Assembly: GCA_019636515.1 (NCBI GenBank)
Contig: JAHBXI010000004.1
Span: 248,001-312,000 of the forward strand
Direction of reading: 5' to 3'
DNA: 64,000 nt
DNA from: Phycisphaeraceae bacterium
Lineage (GTDB): Bacteria; Planctomycetota; Phycisphaerae; Phycisphaerales; UBA1924
Part shown: positions 34,913 through 43,914 of the stretch, in pieces
Layout of the letters: the number at the start of each line of letters is the position of its first letter
How positions within the stretch are numbered: the first letter of the stretch is position 1
Notes under the pieces: generated by a model
The model's input: only the letters and a program-made list of their open reading frames with translations
Databases searched by the model: none
Told to the model about the DNA's origin: nothing
Program-made: the position numbers and the translations under genes

Positions 34913-35842
34913 ATGGCCGAGCGCAAATCCGTCTCGTTCCTTCTGATTGTCGTCTGCCTTCTCGCGGCCGGCGTGGTCCTCATCATCCAGGTCAACAGCC
35001 TCAACCGAGAGGTGCAGGCTTCACCGGCTCAGCCACCGGGCACGGCGGGCATCATCGCGGCCGCGCGCAAGGGAGATGCTCGCGAACTGGAGCGCTTCGT
35101 ATCGTCGAAGGCGGATGTCAACGCGGCGATCCCCGACTCGCTGGCCCAGCCCGGTGAATCGGGGATGACGCCGCTGATGTTCGCGGCCCTGAGCGGCAAG
35201 GCCGATGCGGTCGAGGTGCTCCTGAAAGCCGGGGCCAAGGTTGACGCCCGCGCCAAGGACGGCCGAAACGCCCTCATGTACGCGGCGGGATGGTCGGATG
35301 CCGCCGCCGTTCGTTCCCTGATTGATGCGGGGGCACGGCTCGACGCCCGCTCCGAGGACCAATGGACCCCCCTGATGCTCGCCGCCAGCCGCGGGACCAT
35401 CGAGAGTCTCGACGCGTTGATCGCCGCCGGCGCCAACATGGAATACAAGAACCGCTGGGGCCAGACCGCGCTGATCGGCGCCGCCCTGGTGGCCGATGTC
35501 GAGAAGGTCAAAAGGCTCCTGAGAGGCTCGCCTCTCAACGCCACCGATGCCGGCGGGCTCACCGCCCTCAACGTTGCCTGCGGCGGATCCGAGGAATCAG
35601 ATCCCGTGGTCGCCGCCCTGCTCGAGGCGGGGGCCGATCCGAGGATCGCCGATTCGGACGGGGTTACCCCGCTCATGAGAGCCGCCGATCGTGGTAACTC
35701 GGCCCGTGTCGCCGCGATCATCAAGGCCGGCGCGCCCCTCGATGCCAAGGATAACAGCGGCCGGTCCGCTCTCGACTGGGCCATGGCCCGGGACGACGAC
35801 GCGGGAGAGGCGGTCGCCAGGACCCTCAGGGAAGCGATGTGA
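34913..35842 (+). CDS. membrane-anchored ankyrin-repeat protein
   Basis: This 309-residue protein has an N-terminal membrane helix (VSFLLIVVCLLAAGVVLIIQV, residues 6 to 26), so the rest is probably periplasmic. From residue 45 to the end there are about seven ankyrin repeats, each with the TPLM-AA-G turn and a LL-x-GA segment, for example MTPLMFAALSGKADAVEVLL and DGRNALMYAAGWSDAAAVRSL. Such repeats form a protein-binding surface; the partner is unknown. A GGGGAG site lies 5 bases before the ATG. Upstream, TACACT at 34846 could be the -10 element. It is followed by the folate gene with a 4-base overlap in the GTG alternative. Confidence 0.88.
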   Translation: MAERKSVSFLLIVVCLLAAGVVLIIQVNSLNREVQASPAQPPGTAGIIAAARKGDARELERFVSSKADVNAAIPDSLAQPGESGMTPLMFAALSGKADAVEVLLKAGAKVDARAKDGRNALMYAAGWSDAAAVRSLIDAGARLDARSEDQWTPLMLAASRGTIESLDALIAAGANMEYKNRWGQTALIGAALVADVEKVKRLLRGSPLNATDAGGLTALNVACGGSEESDPVVAALLEAGADPRIADSDGVTPLMRAADRGNSARVAAIIKAGAPLDAKDNSGRSALDWAMARDDDAGEAVARTLREAM

Positions 35843-35940
35843 ACGGATCGAAGGCTCCCGAGGACCCCGACCCGCATGACGGGCGGAGCGATTCGCCGGG
35901 TCGTGGCCACCGGTGGGCGCCGGGGACGGTCGATACGCCG

Positions 35941-36525
35941 ATGGGGCGGGCAAAGTCAGCGCTGAGAAAATCAATCGCCGCCCTGTCTTGTTCCCTGGAC
36001 AAGGACCGGGTCATGGAGGAATCGCGTTCCATCTGCCGGAGAATGACCCATGAGCGGTGGTGGCCCTGTTCGGGCGCCGTCATGGTGTATATCCCGGCGG
36101 CGAATGAACCGGATATCGCGGAGTTCATCCACGCTTGTGTCGGGGCGCGCATCGATGTCGTGGCTCCCAGGATCGACTGGGAGGCCCGTCGGCTGGATCC
36201 GGCCCTGATCGCCGATCCCGCGACCGACTTCACGCCGTCCCGGCACGGGATCCGAGAACCCGGATCGTGGTGCCCCCCGGCCGCGCTTCGGTCGATCGAC
36301 GTGGTGCTGGTTCCGGGCGTCGCCTTCGGGGAACGCGGCGAACGGCTCGGCCGTGGCGGCGGGTTCTATGATCGGTTCCTCGCACGCGGTGAACTTCGCG
36401 CGCTCCGTGTCGGCATCGCGTTCGATTTCCAGGTTGTCCCGGATATCCCCGCCGACGCGCACGATGTTCGCATGGACGCGGTGGTCACCCCGTCGCGGGT
36501 TATCCGAGCGACCGGTCGGGCGTGA
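35941..36525 (+). CDS. 5-formyltetrahydrofolate cyclo-ligase
   Basis: This enzyme converts 5-formyl-THF to 5,10-methenyl-THF with ATP. The protein of 194 residues from ATG 35941 starts MGRAKSALRKSIAAL, where the Lys/Arg of the ATP site is expected. The C-terminal block VDVVLVPGVAFGERGERLGRGGGFYDRFL, here shortened, contains the conserved substrate and ATP-binding glycines and the Asp-Arg pair, and RVGIAFDFQVV follows. A GTG at 35839 (overlapping the ankyrin stop) would add 34 Pro/Asp/Arg-rich residues without conservation; it is an alternative start if translation is coupled. Confidence 0.9.
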   Translation: MGRAKSALRKSIAALSCSLDKDRVMEESRSICRRMTHERWWPCSGAVMVYIPAANEPDIAEFIHACVGARIDVVAPRIDWEARRLDPALIADPATDFTPSRHGIREPGSWCPPAALRSIDVVLVPGVAFGERGERLGRGGGFYDRFLARGELRALRVGIAFDFQVVPDIPADAHDVRMDAVVTPSRVIRATGRA

Positions 36526-36599
36526 TCGCTTGGCATCGTTGTATTCCCGATCCCCGACTCGTCGCCCAGGTACCCATCGCCGATTGGCAGGAAACACCC

Positions 36600-37949
36600 A
36601 TGGCACTTCCCTCTCAGACCGAACGATCCAGTTCCAATTCCCGCGTCCTGGCTTCTCGATCGCGTGGCGCCGGAGCAAGGAAAGTGTTGCTCGCGGCCGC
36701 GGTGGTCATCCTGGCGGGAGGCGCGATCGCGTTGCTCTACGTCATGAACCGGACCGTGGCCGGACCCGCGGTCTCCGGTGCCCAGCCCGTGGTCGGTGGA
36801 AAGGCCCCGCCGCTTGAAACCAATGATGTTGGGTCGAGGCCTCCCCGGCGCGGCGAAAGGACCGAAACCGACTCCGCCGCAAAGACCCCCGAGGATCCCG
36901 GGCATTCCCGGAGTTCGGCGGCCGACCCCGCGGGCGAATTGAACCGCCCGATCACTCCGCGGGGTGTCGCCGATGCGCCGGCCGTCGCGGCCGAGTCGTC
37001 CTCCGGATCGGATTTGCCGATCGGGGAATCGGACCCCTCGACGGATTCATCAAAGCCGCGGCCCATCGATCTTTCGAATCCGGCGGCCGTCTCCCCAGGC
37101 GCCCAGGAGGGAGCACCAGACTCAAGGCCCCCGGCCCCGGCCGAGGCGATCGCGCCCTCGGGCTCGACGCAGGAAGTTCGAGCAATTATTTCCAGGGCGG
37201 ACGAGGCGGCCCGACAGGGATCCCGGGTCCAGGCCCGCCAACTTTACAGCCGGGCGTTGATGCACCCGGCGGTATCGAAGGCCGACCAGGATTCGCTTCG
37301 GCAGAAACTCTCGGAACTCAACGCGGAACTGGTTTTCTCCCCCCGTGTAACCCCCGGCGACCCACTGGCCGAGGTCTACACCATCAAGGCGGGAGACGTC
37401 ATCGCCCGGCTTCCCCGAGCCAGGGAACTCCTGACCGACTGGCGCCTCATCCAGCGAATCAACGGGATCTCCGACGCCGACCTCTCCCGGCTCAAGATCG
37501 GCCAGAAGGTCAAATTGGTCCGCGGGCCGTTTCACGCCGTCGTGACCAAGTCCGACTACCGCCTCGACCTGTTCGCCGGGTCTCCCGATGAGCGGGAGAG
37601 TTGGCTCTATATCCGTTCATTCCGAGTCGGGCTTGGAGCCGAAAACGGGACCCCGGTCGGTACATTTGTCGTCCGAAACCGGCAGATCAACCCGCCCTGG
37701 ACCAACCCCCGGACCGGAGAGAAATTCGCCGCCGATGATCCCAAGAACCCGATCGGGGAGCGTTGGATCGGATGGGAGGGGGTCGGCCCGTCCGCCGGCC
37801 TCAGGGGCTTTGGCATCCACGGGACGATCGAGCCGTCGTCCGTGGGCAGGCAGGAATCCATGGGGTGCGTCCGGATGCTCGATGAAGACGTGGCCCTGGT
37901 CTACGAGATGCTGACCGAACGTGTGAGCGTTGTTCAAGTCCGCCCATGA
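36600..37949 (+). CDS. L,D-transpeptidase (YkuD) with LysM-like domain, membrane anchored
   Basis: This 449-residue protein starts with a basic tail and a membrane helix (KVLLAAAVVILAGGAIALLYVM, about residues 24 to 45). A long Pro/Ser/Asp-rich spacer follows to about residue 190. A short helical repeat region precedes the LysM-like domain (VYTIKAGDVIARLPRARELL and LIQRINGISDADLSRLKIGQ), which binds peptidoglycan. The YkuD catalytic domain from about residue 310 ends with FGIHGTIEPSSVGRQESMGCVRM, containing the His and the Cys nucleophile. It should form 3-3 cross-links or attach proteins to peptidoglycan. AGGAAA 7 bases before the ATG sets the start; a GTG at 36522 is in frame. Confidence 0.9.
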   Translation: MALPSQTERSSSNSRVLASRSRGAGARKVLLAAAVVILAGGAIALLYVMNRTVAGPAVSGAQPVVGGKAPPLETNDVGSRPPRRGERTETDSAAKTPEDPGHSRSSAADPAGELNRPITPRGVADAPAVAAESSSGSDLPIGESDPSTDSSKPRPIDLSNPAAVSPGAQEGAPDSRPPAPAEAIAPSGSTQEVRAIISRADEAARQGSRVQARQLYSRALMHPAVSKADQDSLRQKLSELNAELVFSPRVTPGDPLAEVYTIKAGDVIARLPRARELLTDWRLIQRINGISDADLSRLKIGQKVKLVRGPFHAVVTKSDYRLDLFAGSPDERESWLYIRSFRVGLGAENGTPVGTFVVRNRQINPPWTNPRTGEKFAADDPKNPIGERWIGWEGVGPSAGLRGFGIHGTIEPSSVGRQESMGCVRMLDEDVALVYEMLTERVSVVQVRP

Positions 37950-37954
37950 TTCTC

Positions 37955-37982
37955 TTGATTCGGATTCGGTTTTGTGTATAAA
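37955..37982 (+). promoter_or_regulatory. sigma-70-type promoter upstream of the Gly-Cys-ending exported protein
   Basis: TTGATT (37955-37960) and TATAAA (37977-37982) are separated by 16 bases. It lies right after the transpeptidase stop and would give a leader of about 205 bases before the ATG at 38196. The leader contains two copies of CGGTGTTTTCAT. Confidence 0.6.
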
Positions 37983-38195
37983 GGTGATAGATCGCGGATC
38001 CGAACACGGTGTTTTCATTGAGCGGTGTTTTCATGCGTCTGTTTCGAAAGATCCCTGGTCCGAGAATGAAGCGACCCCGCATCGAGGATTCCCGTGGATT
38101 GCCGGATGCCCCTGGATTCGGGGTGTGCGTTGTGTCGTAGCGTGCCTTCCAAGTGAAGGATTTGTGTGTTTTTTTTACCTGTGGAGATGAGTGCC

Positions 38196-39077
38196 ATGAC
38201 GACTATTTCTCGAACCATTGCCTTTGCCCTTCTGGCCGGTACGACCGCCATCGCGACGGCGAGTGGCCCGAACGAGGACACCCCGATGACCGGCGCGGTC
38301 ATGGGCCAGGTCCGCGTGATCAACATCAACGGCGAGAGCGGCACGACGACGCGTACCGGCAGCCTGACCACGGTGTACGACAACGTTGACATCGACGGGG
38401 TGAACGCCCCGTCGTACTCCGGTTTCACGCAGGCCTGGGTTGCCGACTGGGGCAACATGGATCTGCCGCGTGTCGGAGAGGGTCTCTTCGGACCGCGCCC
38501 GAACGTGGTGGACGAGGTGTCCTTCGGCCTCTCGCACAACCTCGTTGGCTTCTTCAATGTCGTGGAAATCGTCTTCTGGGATAATCCGCGCATCTGGGAA
38601 GTCGGCGGCGTTGCCGGCACCGGGGGTTTCCAGGCCTCTTCGACGACGGTCGTGGGCGGCTTCCGGGTCGCGCTGCCGGCCGAAACCGCCACCTTCCCGA
38701 CGTTTAATCTGTGGACGGTCGTCGGCCTGTCCGGCCTGAGCAGCCCGATCGTGCTGACCGACAACTTCTTCGGCTTCACCATCGACGTGTACGACGACAC
38801 GGGCAACTTCCGTGATGTCTCCGCGGTTCAGATCTTCAACACGACCGAGAACGGCTCGCTCGTGGGCTGGAGCGAGGACCGGTTCGGCCGCGACGTGGAC
38901 GGCAACGGCGTCATCCCCGAGACCGAGTGCAACCGGGTCTTCACGGGTCCGTCGAACCCCGCGAACGTCATGCTCCGCGTGGACACCTACTACTGCGACA
39001 CCGATTTCGACGGCTCGGGCTTCTCCGATACCGACGACTTCGACTTCTTTGTCTTCGGCTTCGAGGCCGGGTGCTGA
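38196..39077 (+). CDS. exported beta-rich protein with single EF-hand and Gly-Cys C-terminus
   Basis: This 293-residue protein has a signal peptide (TTISRTIAFALLAGTTAIATAS). The body is beta-rich, with many Thr, Asn and Val. The C-terminus is YYCDTDFDGSGFSDTDDF followed by DFFVFGFEAGC: an EF-hand-like calcium loop (DFDGSGFSDTDD) closed by a short hydrophobic stretch and a terminal Gly-Cys. Almost the same end occurs in the 437-residue protein at 43915. It is probably a surface or sorting tail. GGAG 9 bases before the ATG at 38196 sets the start. A promoter lies about 215 bases upstream and a strong terminator follows, so it is a single-gene transcript. Confidence 0.8.
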   Translation: MTTISRTIAFALLAGTTAIATASGPNEDTPMTGAVMGQVRVININGESGTTTRTGSLTTVYDNVDIDGVNAPSYSGFTQAWVADWGNMDLPRVGEGLFGPRPNVVDEVSFGLSHNLVGFFNVVEIVFWDNPRIWEVGGVAGTGGFQASSTTVVGGFRVALPAETATFPTFNLWTVVGLSGLSSPIVLTDNFFGFTIDVYDDTGNFRDVSAVQIFNTTENGSLVGWSEDRFGRDVDGNGVIPETECNRVFTGPSNPANVMLRVDTYYCDTDFDGSGFSDTDDFDFFVFGFEAGC

Positions 39078-39125
39078 ATCACCCCCGCGCCGCGGGATTC
39101 ACGGCGCGATCAATCGATAGGTGAA

Positions 39126-39160
39126 CACGCCCCGCGGGAGACCGCGGGGCGTGCTGTTCT
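39126..39160 (+). terminator. terminator after the Gly-Cys-ending exported protein
   Basis: A perfect 12-bp stem (39126-39137 with 39142-39153), a GAGA tetraloop and a T-rich tail. It also faces the end of the convergent ispH gene. Confidence 0.85.
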
Positions 39161-39198
39161 ACGGGGGGGCTCAACTCCCGCGCGCGAAAAACAGGCCG

Positions 39199-40260
39199 TC
39201 ACGCCTCTGGCCGGCCCCTGGCCTCGCGTCCGTCGATGGTCAGGGCGACGGCCCCGTAACGATCCGCGGTCACCAGGGGCATCGAGATCCGCGAAGGACC
39301 GGGGGAGAGCCCCCGCTCCACCATGGCCCGGCGCAGCGCCCCGGGGAGGTGGAACTCGACATCCTCCTCGACCAGTTCTCTCTGCTCGATCACCGCCCCA
39401 TGCCGCCCGACCAGGTCCTTGCAGATGTCCGCGACCAGGTCCTCGGGGGCGCTGGCCCCGGCGGTCACCATCACGGTCTCGCGCCCCGTCGGGAACCACG
39501 CCGGGTCGAGTTCCGAGACATCGTCGATCAGTTTCGCGGGAGTGCCCGCGGTGGCGGCGATCTCCGTCAACCGCACCGAGTTGCTCGAGGTCCTCGAACC
39601 CACCACCAGCACCAGGTCGCACTCGGGCGCGACCTTTCGCACCGCGTGCTGGCGGTTGGTCGTCGCGTAGCAGATGTCGCTCGACGGGGGGTCCTTGATC
39701 GCCGGGAAGGCCCGCCGCAGCGCGTCGATGATCACCTCCGCGTCGTCGGTGGAGAGCGTCGTCTGCGTCAGGTACACCAGTTGATCGGGGTCGCGGATAC
39801 GCAGCGACGGGATATCCTCGGGACGTTCCACAACCTGGATCGCGTCGGGCGCTTCCCCCGACGTCCCGACCACTTCCTGGTGGTCCCGATGGCCGATCAG
39901 CAGGATCTGGTATCCCTGGCGGGCGTACCGCACCGCCTCCGAATGTACCTTGGTCACCAGCGGGCAGGTCGCATCGATCGCCACAAGCCCGAGTTCCGAC
40001 GCCCGCCGTCGAACCGCCGGGCTGATCCCGTGCGCGGAGAAGACGACGATTTTTCCGGCGGGCGAGGGGATGTCATCGAGCGAATCGACAAAGACCACAC
40101 CCCGCCGCTCAAAGCGCCCGACCACGTGCGTGTTGTGTACGATCTCGTGAAAGACATGGATCGTCTGGCCGGGGAAGAGTTCGAGTACCCGATCGACCAC
40201 GTCGATCGCCATGCGCACGCCGGCGCAGAACCCTCGCGGATGGACCAGGATGATCTTCAC
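39199..40260 (-). CDS. ispH: 4-hydroxy-3-methylbut-2-enyl diphosphate reductase
   Basis: This 353-residue iron-sulphur enzyme makes IPP and DMAPP in the last step of the methylerythritol phosphate pathway. The three cluster-binding Cys are in HPRGFCAGV (near residue 13), AIDATCPLVTKVH (near 98) and SDICYATTNRQHAV (near 195). VFHEIVHNTHVV supplies substrate His residues, and TAGASAPEDLV matches the family C-terminal block. GTG at 40260 is chosen: TAACAT lies 5 bases upstream and the protein then starts with the conserved KIILVHPRGF. The longer frame upstream is not conserved. Confidence 0.95.
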   Translation of the reverse strand: MKIILVHPRGFCAGVRMAIDVVDRVLELFPGQTIHVFHEIVHNTHVVGRFERRGVVFVDSLDDIPSPAGKIVVFSAHGISPAVRRRASELGLVAIDATCPLVTKVHSEAVRYARQGYQILLIGHRDHQEVVGTSGEAPDAIQVVERPEDIPSLRIRDPDQLVYLTQTTLSTDDAEVIIDALRRAFPAIKDPPSSDICYATTNRQHAVRKVAPECDLVLVVGSRTSSNSVRLTEIAATAGTPAKLIDDVSELDPAWFPTGRETVMVTAGASAPEDLVADICKDLVGRHGAVIEQRELVEEDVEFHLPGALRRAMVERGLSPGPSRISMPLVTADRYGAVALTIDGREARGRPEA

Positions 40261-40265
40261 CCCGG

Positions 40266-40271
40266 ATGTTA
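40266..40271 (-). promoter_or_regulatory. -10 hexamer TAACAT, leaderless start of ispH
   Basis: On the minus strand TAACAT ends 5 bases before the GTG at 40260. Confidence 0.4.
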
Positions 40272-40475
40272 GGGTTGGGAACTCCCCCCTTGCCCGCCTC
40301 GCCCCGCGCCGCCACCTTGACATCAGTTGAACAATCGACAATTCACCCACCGCGTTCGCGGGGGATTTGCGTTCCCAGACCCGCCGGAATACGCTTGACT
40401 CCGCGTTCTCTGGTGGTTTTTCCGGCCGTTGCTTCTCAACTCCCCCGACGCCGAGTGTCACAAGGTCCTTCCGCC

Positions 40476-41804
40476 ATGGGTCGCATGCGATTCGGTCATA
40501 TCGCCCTGCCGGTGGCGGCCCTTCTCCTGGTGGCGGGCGCCTCGGCCGGGTACTGGCTCCCGTCCCTCCTGGGCACCAGACCTCGGCCAGCCGGGCCGGG
40601 GGGTTTGGCAGGGATTACCGAGCCGCGTGATGCCCAGGTTGTCGATGTCCAGGATGTCGATGTCCCGGTTGTCGATGTGCAGGATGGCGCTTCGCCCAGG
40701 CCCGACCAGGACCTGATCCGCTTCGGCCGTCGCGAGGTCCTTCCGCGGACGCCCGGCACGGTGCGGCTGGTGTCGTACAACGTCGAGAACTTGTTTGACG
40801 ATGTGGACGATCCGGCCCTCTCCGGCGCGCACGAAGACAAGAACATGACCAAGCCGCAGGCCCACCTGCGGGCCTTGGCCGATACGCTTCGCCGACTCGA
40901 TGCCGACGTGGTCGCCCTCCAGGAGATCGAGTCCCTCGAAGCCCTGCTCTGGTTCCGCGACCGATGGATCCCGGATCTTGGGTACGACCACGTCGCGTCG
41001 ATCGACGCCGGGGACGAGCGGGGGATCGAGCAATCCGTCCTGAGCCGGTACCCGATCACCAGGGCCGTGAACTGGCCGCGCCAGCCGCTGGCCGGTGTCC
41101 ACCCCGACAGTGCCCCGGACGCCACGCCGGGAGAGCCGATGGTCTTGCACCGTTCGCCGCTGGCCGTTGATGTCGTCATCACCGGCTCCGTAGGCGATGC
41201 CGCGAAGAACGACGCGAAGAACGACGCGAACATCGACACGAAGCACGCCCTGAGCGATGGCGATGCAAACCATGAGGTTCCCCGGGTCACGCTGACCCTT
41301 TTCGTGGTCCACCACAAGTCGGGCGCCCGCAGCGCGTACTGGCGAGAGGCCGAGGCCGCGAAGGTCGTCGAACTGTACAAGGCCGAGGTCTCCGCCAATC
41401 CGGACCGCCCGATCGCCATCCTGGGCGATTTCAACGCGATGCCGGGGCAGCCTGCGTACCAGGCCTACATCACCGGCGGGTTGATCGACCTGTTCTCCGA
41501 CCGCGTCGAGAGCGATCCGGCCTGGGTGACGCACGAGTCCGGGCGGGTCATCGACACCATCATGGGGAACTCGATCCTGATGGGGAGCGTGGTGACCGAG
41601 TCCCGGTTCATCATGGGCGTGCCGGCCCGGCCCGCCGGGGCGGACTGGCGAACCACCCCCCCTCCGGAGGGGTACGCGAGCGACCACTACCCGGTCGTGG
41701 TGGACCTGCGATTCCCGGAACTGACACCGACCCCGATCGGGCGCCCGGGGACCGACCCGCGGTCAGGCCTCCGGTCAGGCCTCCGGTCAGGGGGCGGGGA
41801 ATGA
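40476..41804 (+). CDS. secreted endonuclease/exonuclease/phosphatase-fold hydrolase
   Basis: This 442-residue protein has a signal or anchor helix (IALPVAALLLVAGASAGYWL, residues 8 to 27). The EEP catalytic motifs follow: RLVSYNVENLFDD (Asn), VVALQEIESLEALLWF (Glu), ILGDFNAMPGQPAYQ (Asp/Asn) and GYASDHYPVVVDL (His). It should cleave phosphoesters outside the cytoplasm. Three stretches of short in-frame repeats occur: VVDVQDVDVPVVDVQD near residue 56, AKNDAKNDAN near 245, and GLRSGLRSGG at the C-terminus; all are encoded by near-perfect DNA repeats. ATG 40476 precedes the membrane helix; there is only a weak AAGG upstream. Confidence 0.85.
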   Translation: MGRMRFGHIALPVAALLLVAGASAGYWLPSLLGTRPRPAGPGGLAGITEPRDAQVVDVQDVDVPVVDVQDGASPRPDQDLIRFGRREVLPRTPGTVRLVSYNVENLFDDVDDPALSGAHEDKNMTKPQAHLRALADTLRRLDADVVALQEIESLEALLWFRDRWIPDLGYDHVASIDAGDERGIEQSVLSRYPITRAVNWPRQPLAGVHPDSAPDATPGEPMVLHRSPLAVDVVITGSVGDAAKNDAKNDANIDTKHALSDGDANHEVPRVTLTLFVVHHKSGARSAYWREAEAAKVVELYKAEVSANPDRPIAILGDFNAMPGQPAYQAYITGGLIDLFSDRVESDPAWVTHESGRVIDTIMGNSILMGSVVTESRFIMGVPARPAGADWRTTPPPEGYASDHYPVVVDLRFPELTPTPIGRPGTDPRSGLRSGLRSGGGE

Positions 41805-42066
41805 AACTGAACGCGATCTTGACTCGCCCTCGGGTGGTTGGCGGTGGCTTGTTTGTGTACGATAACCGCCCCGCGATCTTGCTTTCCGCGTCCGCTTTCC
41901 GCGTCCGCGTTCCGCGGGCGCAAGCCGGGTGACAGGCTTTCGTGTTGATTCTTCGGGTTGATTTTTCGTGTTGATTCATGCGGGGGCATCTGGTGGGCCG
42001 GGCTGAAAGGGGGCTTGGCGTGGCGCTGAGCGTTCGGGCGGCTGACCCTGAAGGAGTTTTGAAGCG
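41805..42066. other. intergenic region with short repeats
   Basis: Between the hydrolase and pseudopilin genes, CTTTCCGCGTCCG occurs twice plus a partial copy (41882-41912), then GTTGATT occurs three times (41943-41976). No gene or RNA is recognised. AAGGAG at its end is the pseudopilin ribosome-binding site. Confidence 0.5.
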
Positions 42067-43365
42067 ATGAGCGCGACCAGATTCTTAGACGCGAAGGGTG
42101 CTGGGTTCGGCGAGGCGCGATCGGAGGAGGTGGGGGGTGCTGCGGCCCGACCAGGGTTTAGGTTTGGGTTTGGGTTGGGGGCCGGGTCGGGGGTTGGGTT
42201 TGAATCCGGGTCAGAGTCCAGGCCGGTGACTGGATGGGGAGCGGGTTCGCTTTCGGGTCGATGGTTCCATCTGGCGAGCCGGCGCTTGCCGTGGTCCGGC
42301 CGCAACGGGGCTCGCGGGTTCACGCTGATCGAATTGCTGGTGGTGATCGCGATCATCGCCCTGCTGATCAGCATCCTGCTGCCGGCGCTGGGCGAGGTCC
42401 GCCGCCAGGGGAAAATCATTGTTTGTCGGAGCAACATACGCCAGATGGCGATTGCATTCGTTAGTTATGCGAACGAAAACAAGGAAGCCGTAGCCGGTTC
42501 GCCGACAACGAGCGGCCATGCAGCCCTAAAGGGTGTCTACAACGGCACCGCCATGCAGACTTGGGATTACCTCGGTCCATTGCTTGAACATCTGGGAAGC
42601 GAGCAGGTCATCGAGCCAGAAGGAACCTACAACGATCAGGCCGACGCCTCCAGGGCGGATCGCCTCAATTTTTACCGCGAGGGCCTGAAATCAGCGGTGT
42701 GCCCCGAAAACAATATTCTTGCCAAGCCATTTCAGGCGTCCACGCCGTGGACCACCGGGCGCATGCTTTCCTATGTAACCAGCACGCAGTTCACTTCGAT
42801 CGAAGTCGATCCGCCAGAAGGTGCAGGTGACCGCCTTAAGCGGATTGCGTCGGACGGGATTGATCGTCGTTTTTACAAGCCCTTCTTATTTCGTGTCGGA
42901 ACTCTCCACATGAAGGGCATACTTTTCGAGGGGTCGCGGTACAAGGAGAGCAAGAGCGAACCGCCCGATTTTGATCCCAAGATCGCCGCGAATTTTGGAG
43001 GGATTTTTGCCGATGTCGGCCCATGGTTCCGTGAAAGCGCAGCGCTAAATCGACAGATGGCTCCTGGCGAGGTCTACGGAGAGTGGAATCTCAACATACT
43101 TGATCCGCGACGATACGCATTCCGACACGGCTCGAAGTCGAGCGGAGTTAATGCCGGAACCTCGGGTGTGTCATGTCGAGGGCACGTTGCGTTCTTTGAT
43201 ACTCGGGTTGAATTGCTCGATGATGCGCAGGCGACGCGACCCGATTATTGGTTTCCGACGGCAACCATCCTAAACATCAACAACAGAAAACTCAAGGCGT
43301 GGAATTCAACAATACGTGATTTCCCCAACCAGACGGGTGCCTCAGGTCAATACAATGTGCCATAG
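42067..43365 (+). CDS. type II/IV pseudopilin-like protein with long leader and H-X9-DG-like end
   Basis: This 432-residue protein has the prepilin cleavage and helix motif RGFTLIELLVVIAIIALLI at residues 83 to 101, cleaved by a prepilin peptidase after Gly84. The leader of 84 residues is unusually long and Gly/Phe-rich, encoded by a G-rich tract. The body has the planctomycete pattern ending RHGSKSSGVNAG and HVAFFDTRVELL, related to H-X9-DG proteins, which are secreted and assembled through type II-like machinery. From about 42420 the DNA drops to roughly half G+C (30 of 60 bases in 42841-42900). AAGGAG 10 bases before the ATG supports the start; a GTG at 42226 would shorten the leader. Confidence 0.85.
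   Translation: MSATRFLDAKGAGFGEARSEEVGGAAARPGFRFGFGLGAGSGVGFESGSESRPVTGWGAGSLSGRWFHLASRRLPWSGRNGARGFTLIELLVVIAIIALLISILLPALGEVRRQGKIIVCRSNIRQMAIAFVSYANENKEAVAGSPTTSGHAALKGVYNGTAMQTWDYLGPLLEHLGSEQVIEPEGTYNDQADASRADRLNFYREGLKSAVCPENNILAKPFQASTPWTTGRMLSYVTSTQFTSIEVDPPEGAGDRLKRIASDGIDRRFYKPFLFRVGTLHMKGILFEGSRYKESKSEPPDFDPKIAANFGGIFADVGPWFRESAALNRQMAPGEVYGEWNLNILDPRRYAFRHGSKSSGVNAGTSGVSCRGHVAFFDTRVELLDDAQATRPDYWFPTATILNINNRKLKAWNSTIRDFPNQTGASGQYNVP
42154..42198 (+). repeat. telomere-like G-run tract in the pseudopilin leader
   Basis: Seven runs of three or more G lie within 45 bases, written as GGGTTTAGGTTTGGG and similar TTTGGG units. It encodes the Gly/Phe-rich leader and could form a G-quadruplex on the coding strand. 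Confidence 0.65.
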
Positions 43366-43389
43366 AATACGGCGCCAGCGGAGGTAATC

Positions 43390-43857
43390 GTGCAGTCAGC
43401 CACAAATGTATTGAACCGCACCACTGCGAATCAGGATCGAAAGAAAATCATTTTAACCATTGTCGGGGTTGTGGTCGCGATAGGCGTGCTTCTGTTTTCG
43501 GTGCTGCGCGGCTTGGTGTGGGCACCAATCTCGCCGAATGAAGATTCTCGACGTGTAACGGCCGTGGATGCTGTTTCGGGGGAAGTGTTCGCAGGTTACC
43601 GTTTGGACATGCAGGAATCGTATCCGTGGCGGAACACAAAGACGGGCGAACGGACGCTGTATCCCGCGGAGTTGTGCTACTGGACGAAGGATGGGAAGGC
43701 AAAGTCCGAACCGACTGCGGTGCTGTTGAATGACCTCGTCGGTAAACCAGGCAAGACATTCTGTCACGATTGCGGTCGCCAGGTAGTCGGGCGCAATCCG
43801 ATGCCTCCCCCGGAACTCATGGTGGAGGCGTACAAGGCCAGGGCGGGGAAAAAATAA
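43390..43857 (+). CDS. small membrane protein with C-terminal CxxC
   Basis: This 155-residue protein has one membrane helix (KIILTIVGVVVAIGVLLFSVL, residues 20 to 40). The rest is probably periplasmic and ends with FCHDCGRQVVG, a CxxC that could bind metal or form a disulphide. No family is recognised. GTG start with GGAGG 5 bases upstream. It lies 24 bases after the pseudopilin gene and shares its lower G+C content, so the two probably form one transcript and one acquired unit. Confidence 0.7.
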   Translation: MQSATNVLNRTTANQDRKKIILTIVGVVVAIGVLLFSVLRGLVWAPISPNEDSRRVTAVDAVSGEVFAGYRLDMQESYPWRNTKTGERTLYPAELCYWTKDGKAKSEPTAVLLNDLVGKPGKTFCHDCGRQVVGRNPMPPPELMVEAYKARAGKK

Positions 43858-43914
43858 CGTGCTCACGAGCATCGTGAGAGGTCCTTGAGTGTGTCAAATT
43901 TCAGGGGAAACATC

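Noticed and set aside
39121..40272. 383-codon open frame on the plus strand
   Set aside because: Antisense to ispH, whose three cluster Cys motifs identify the real strand.
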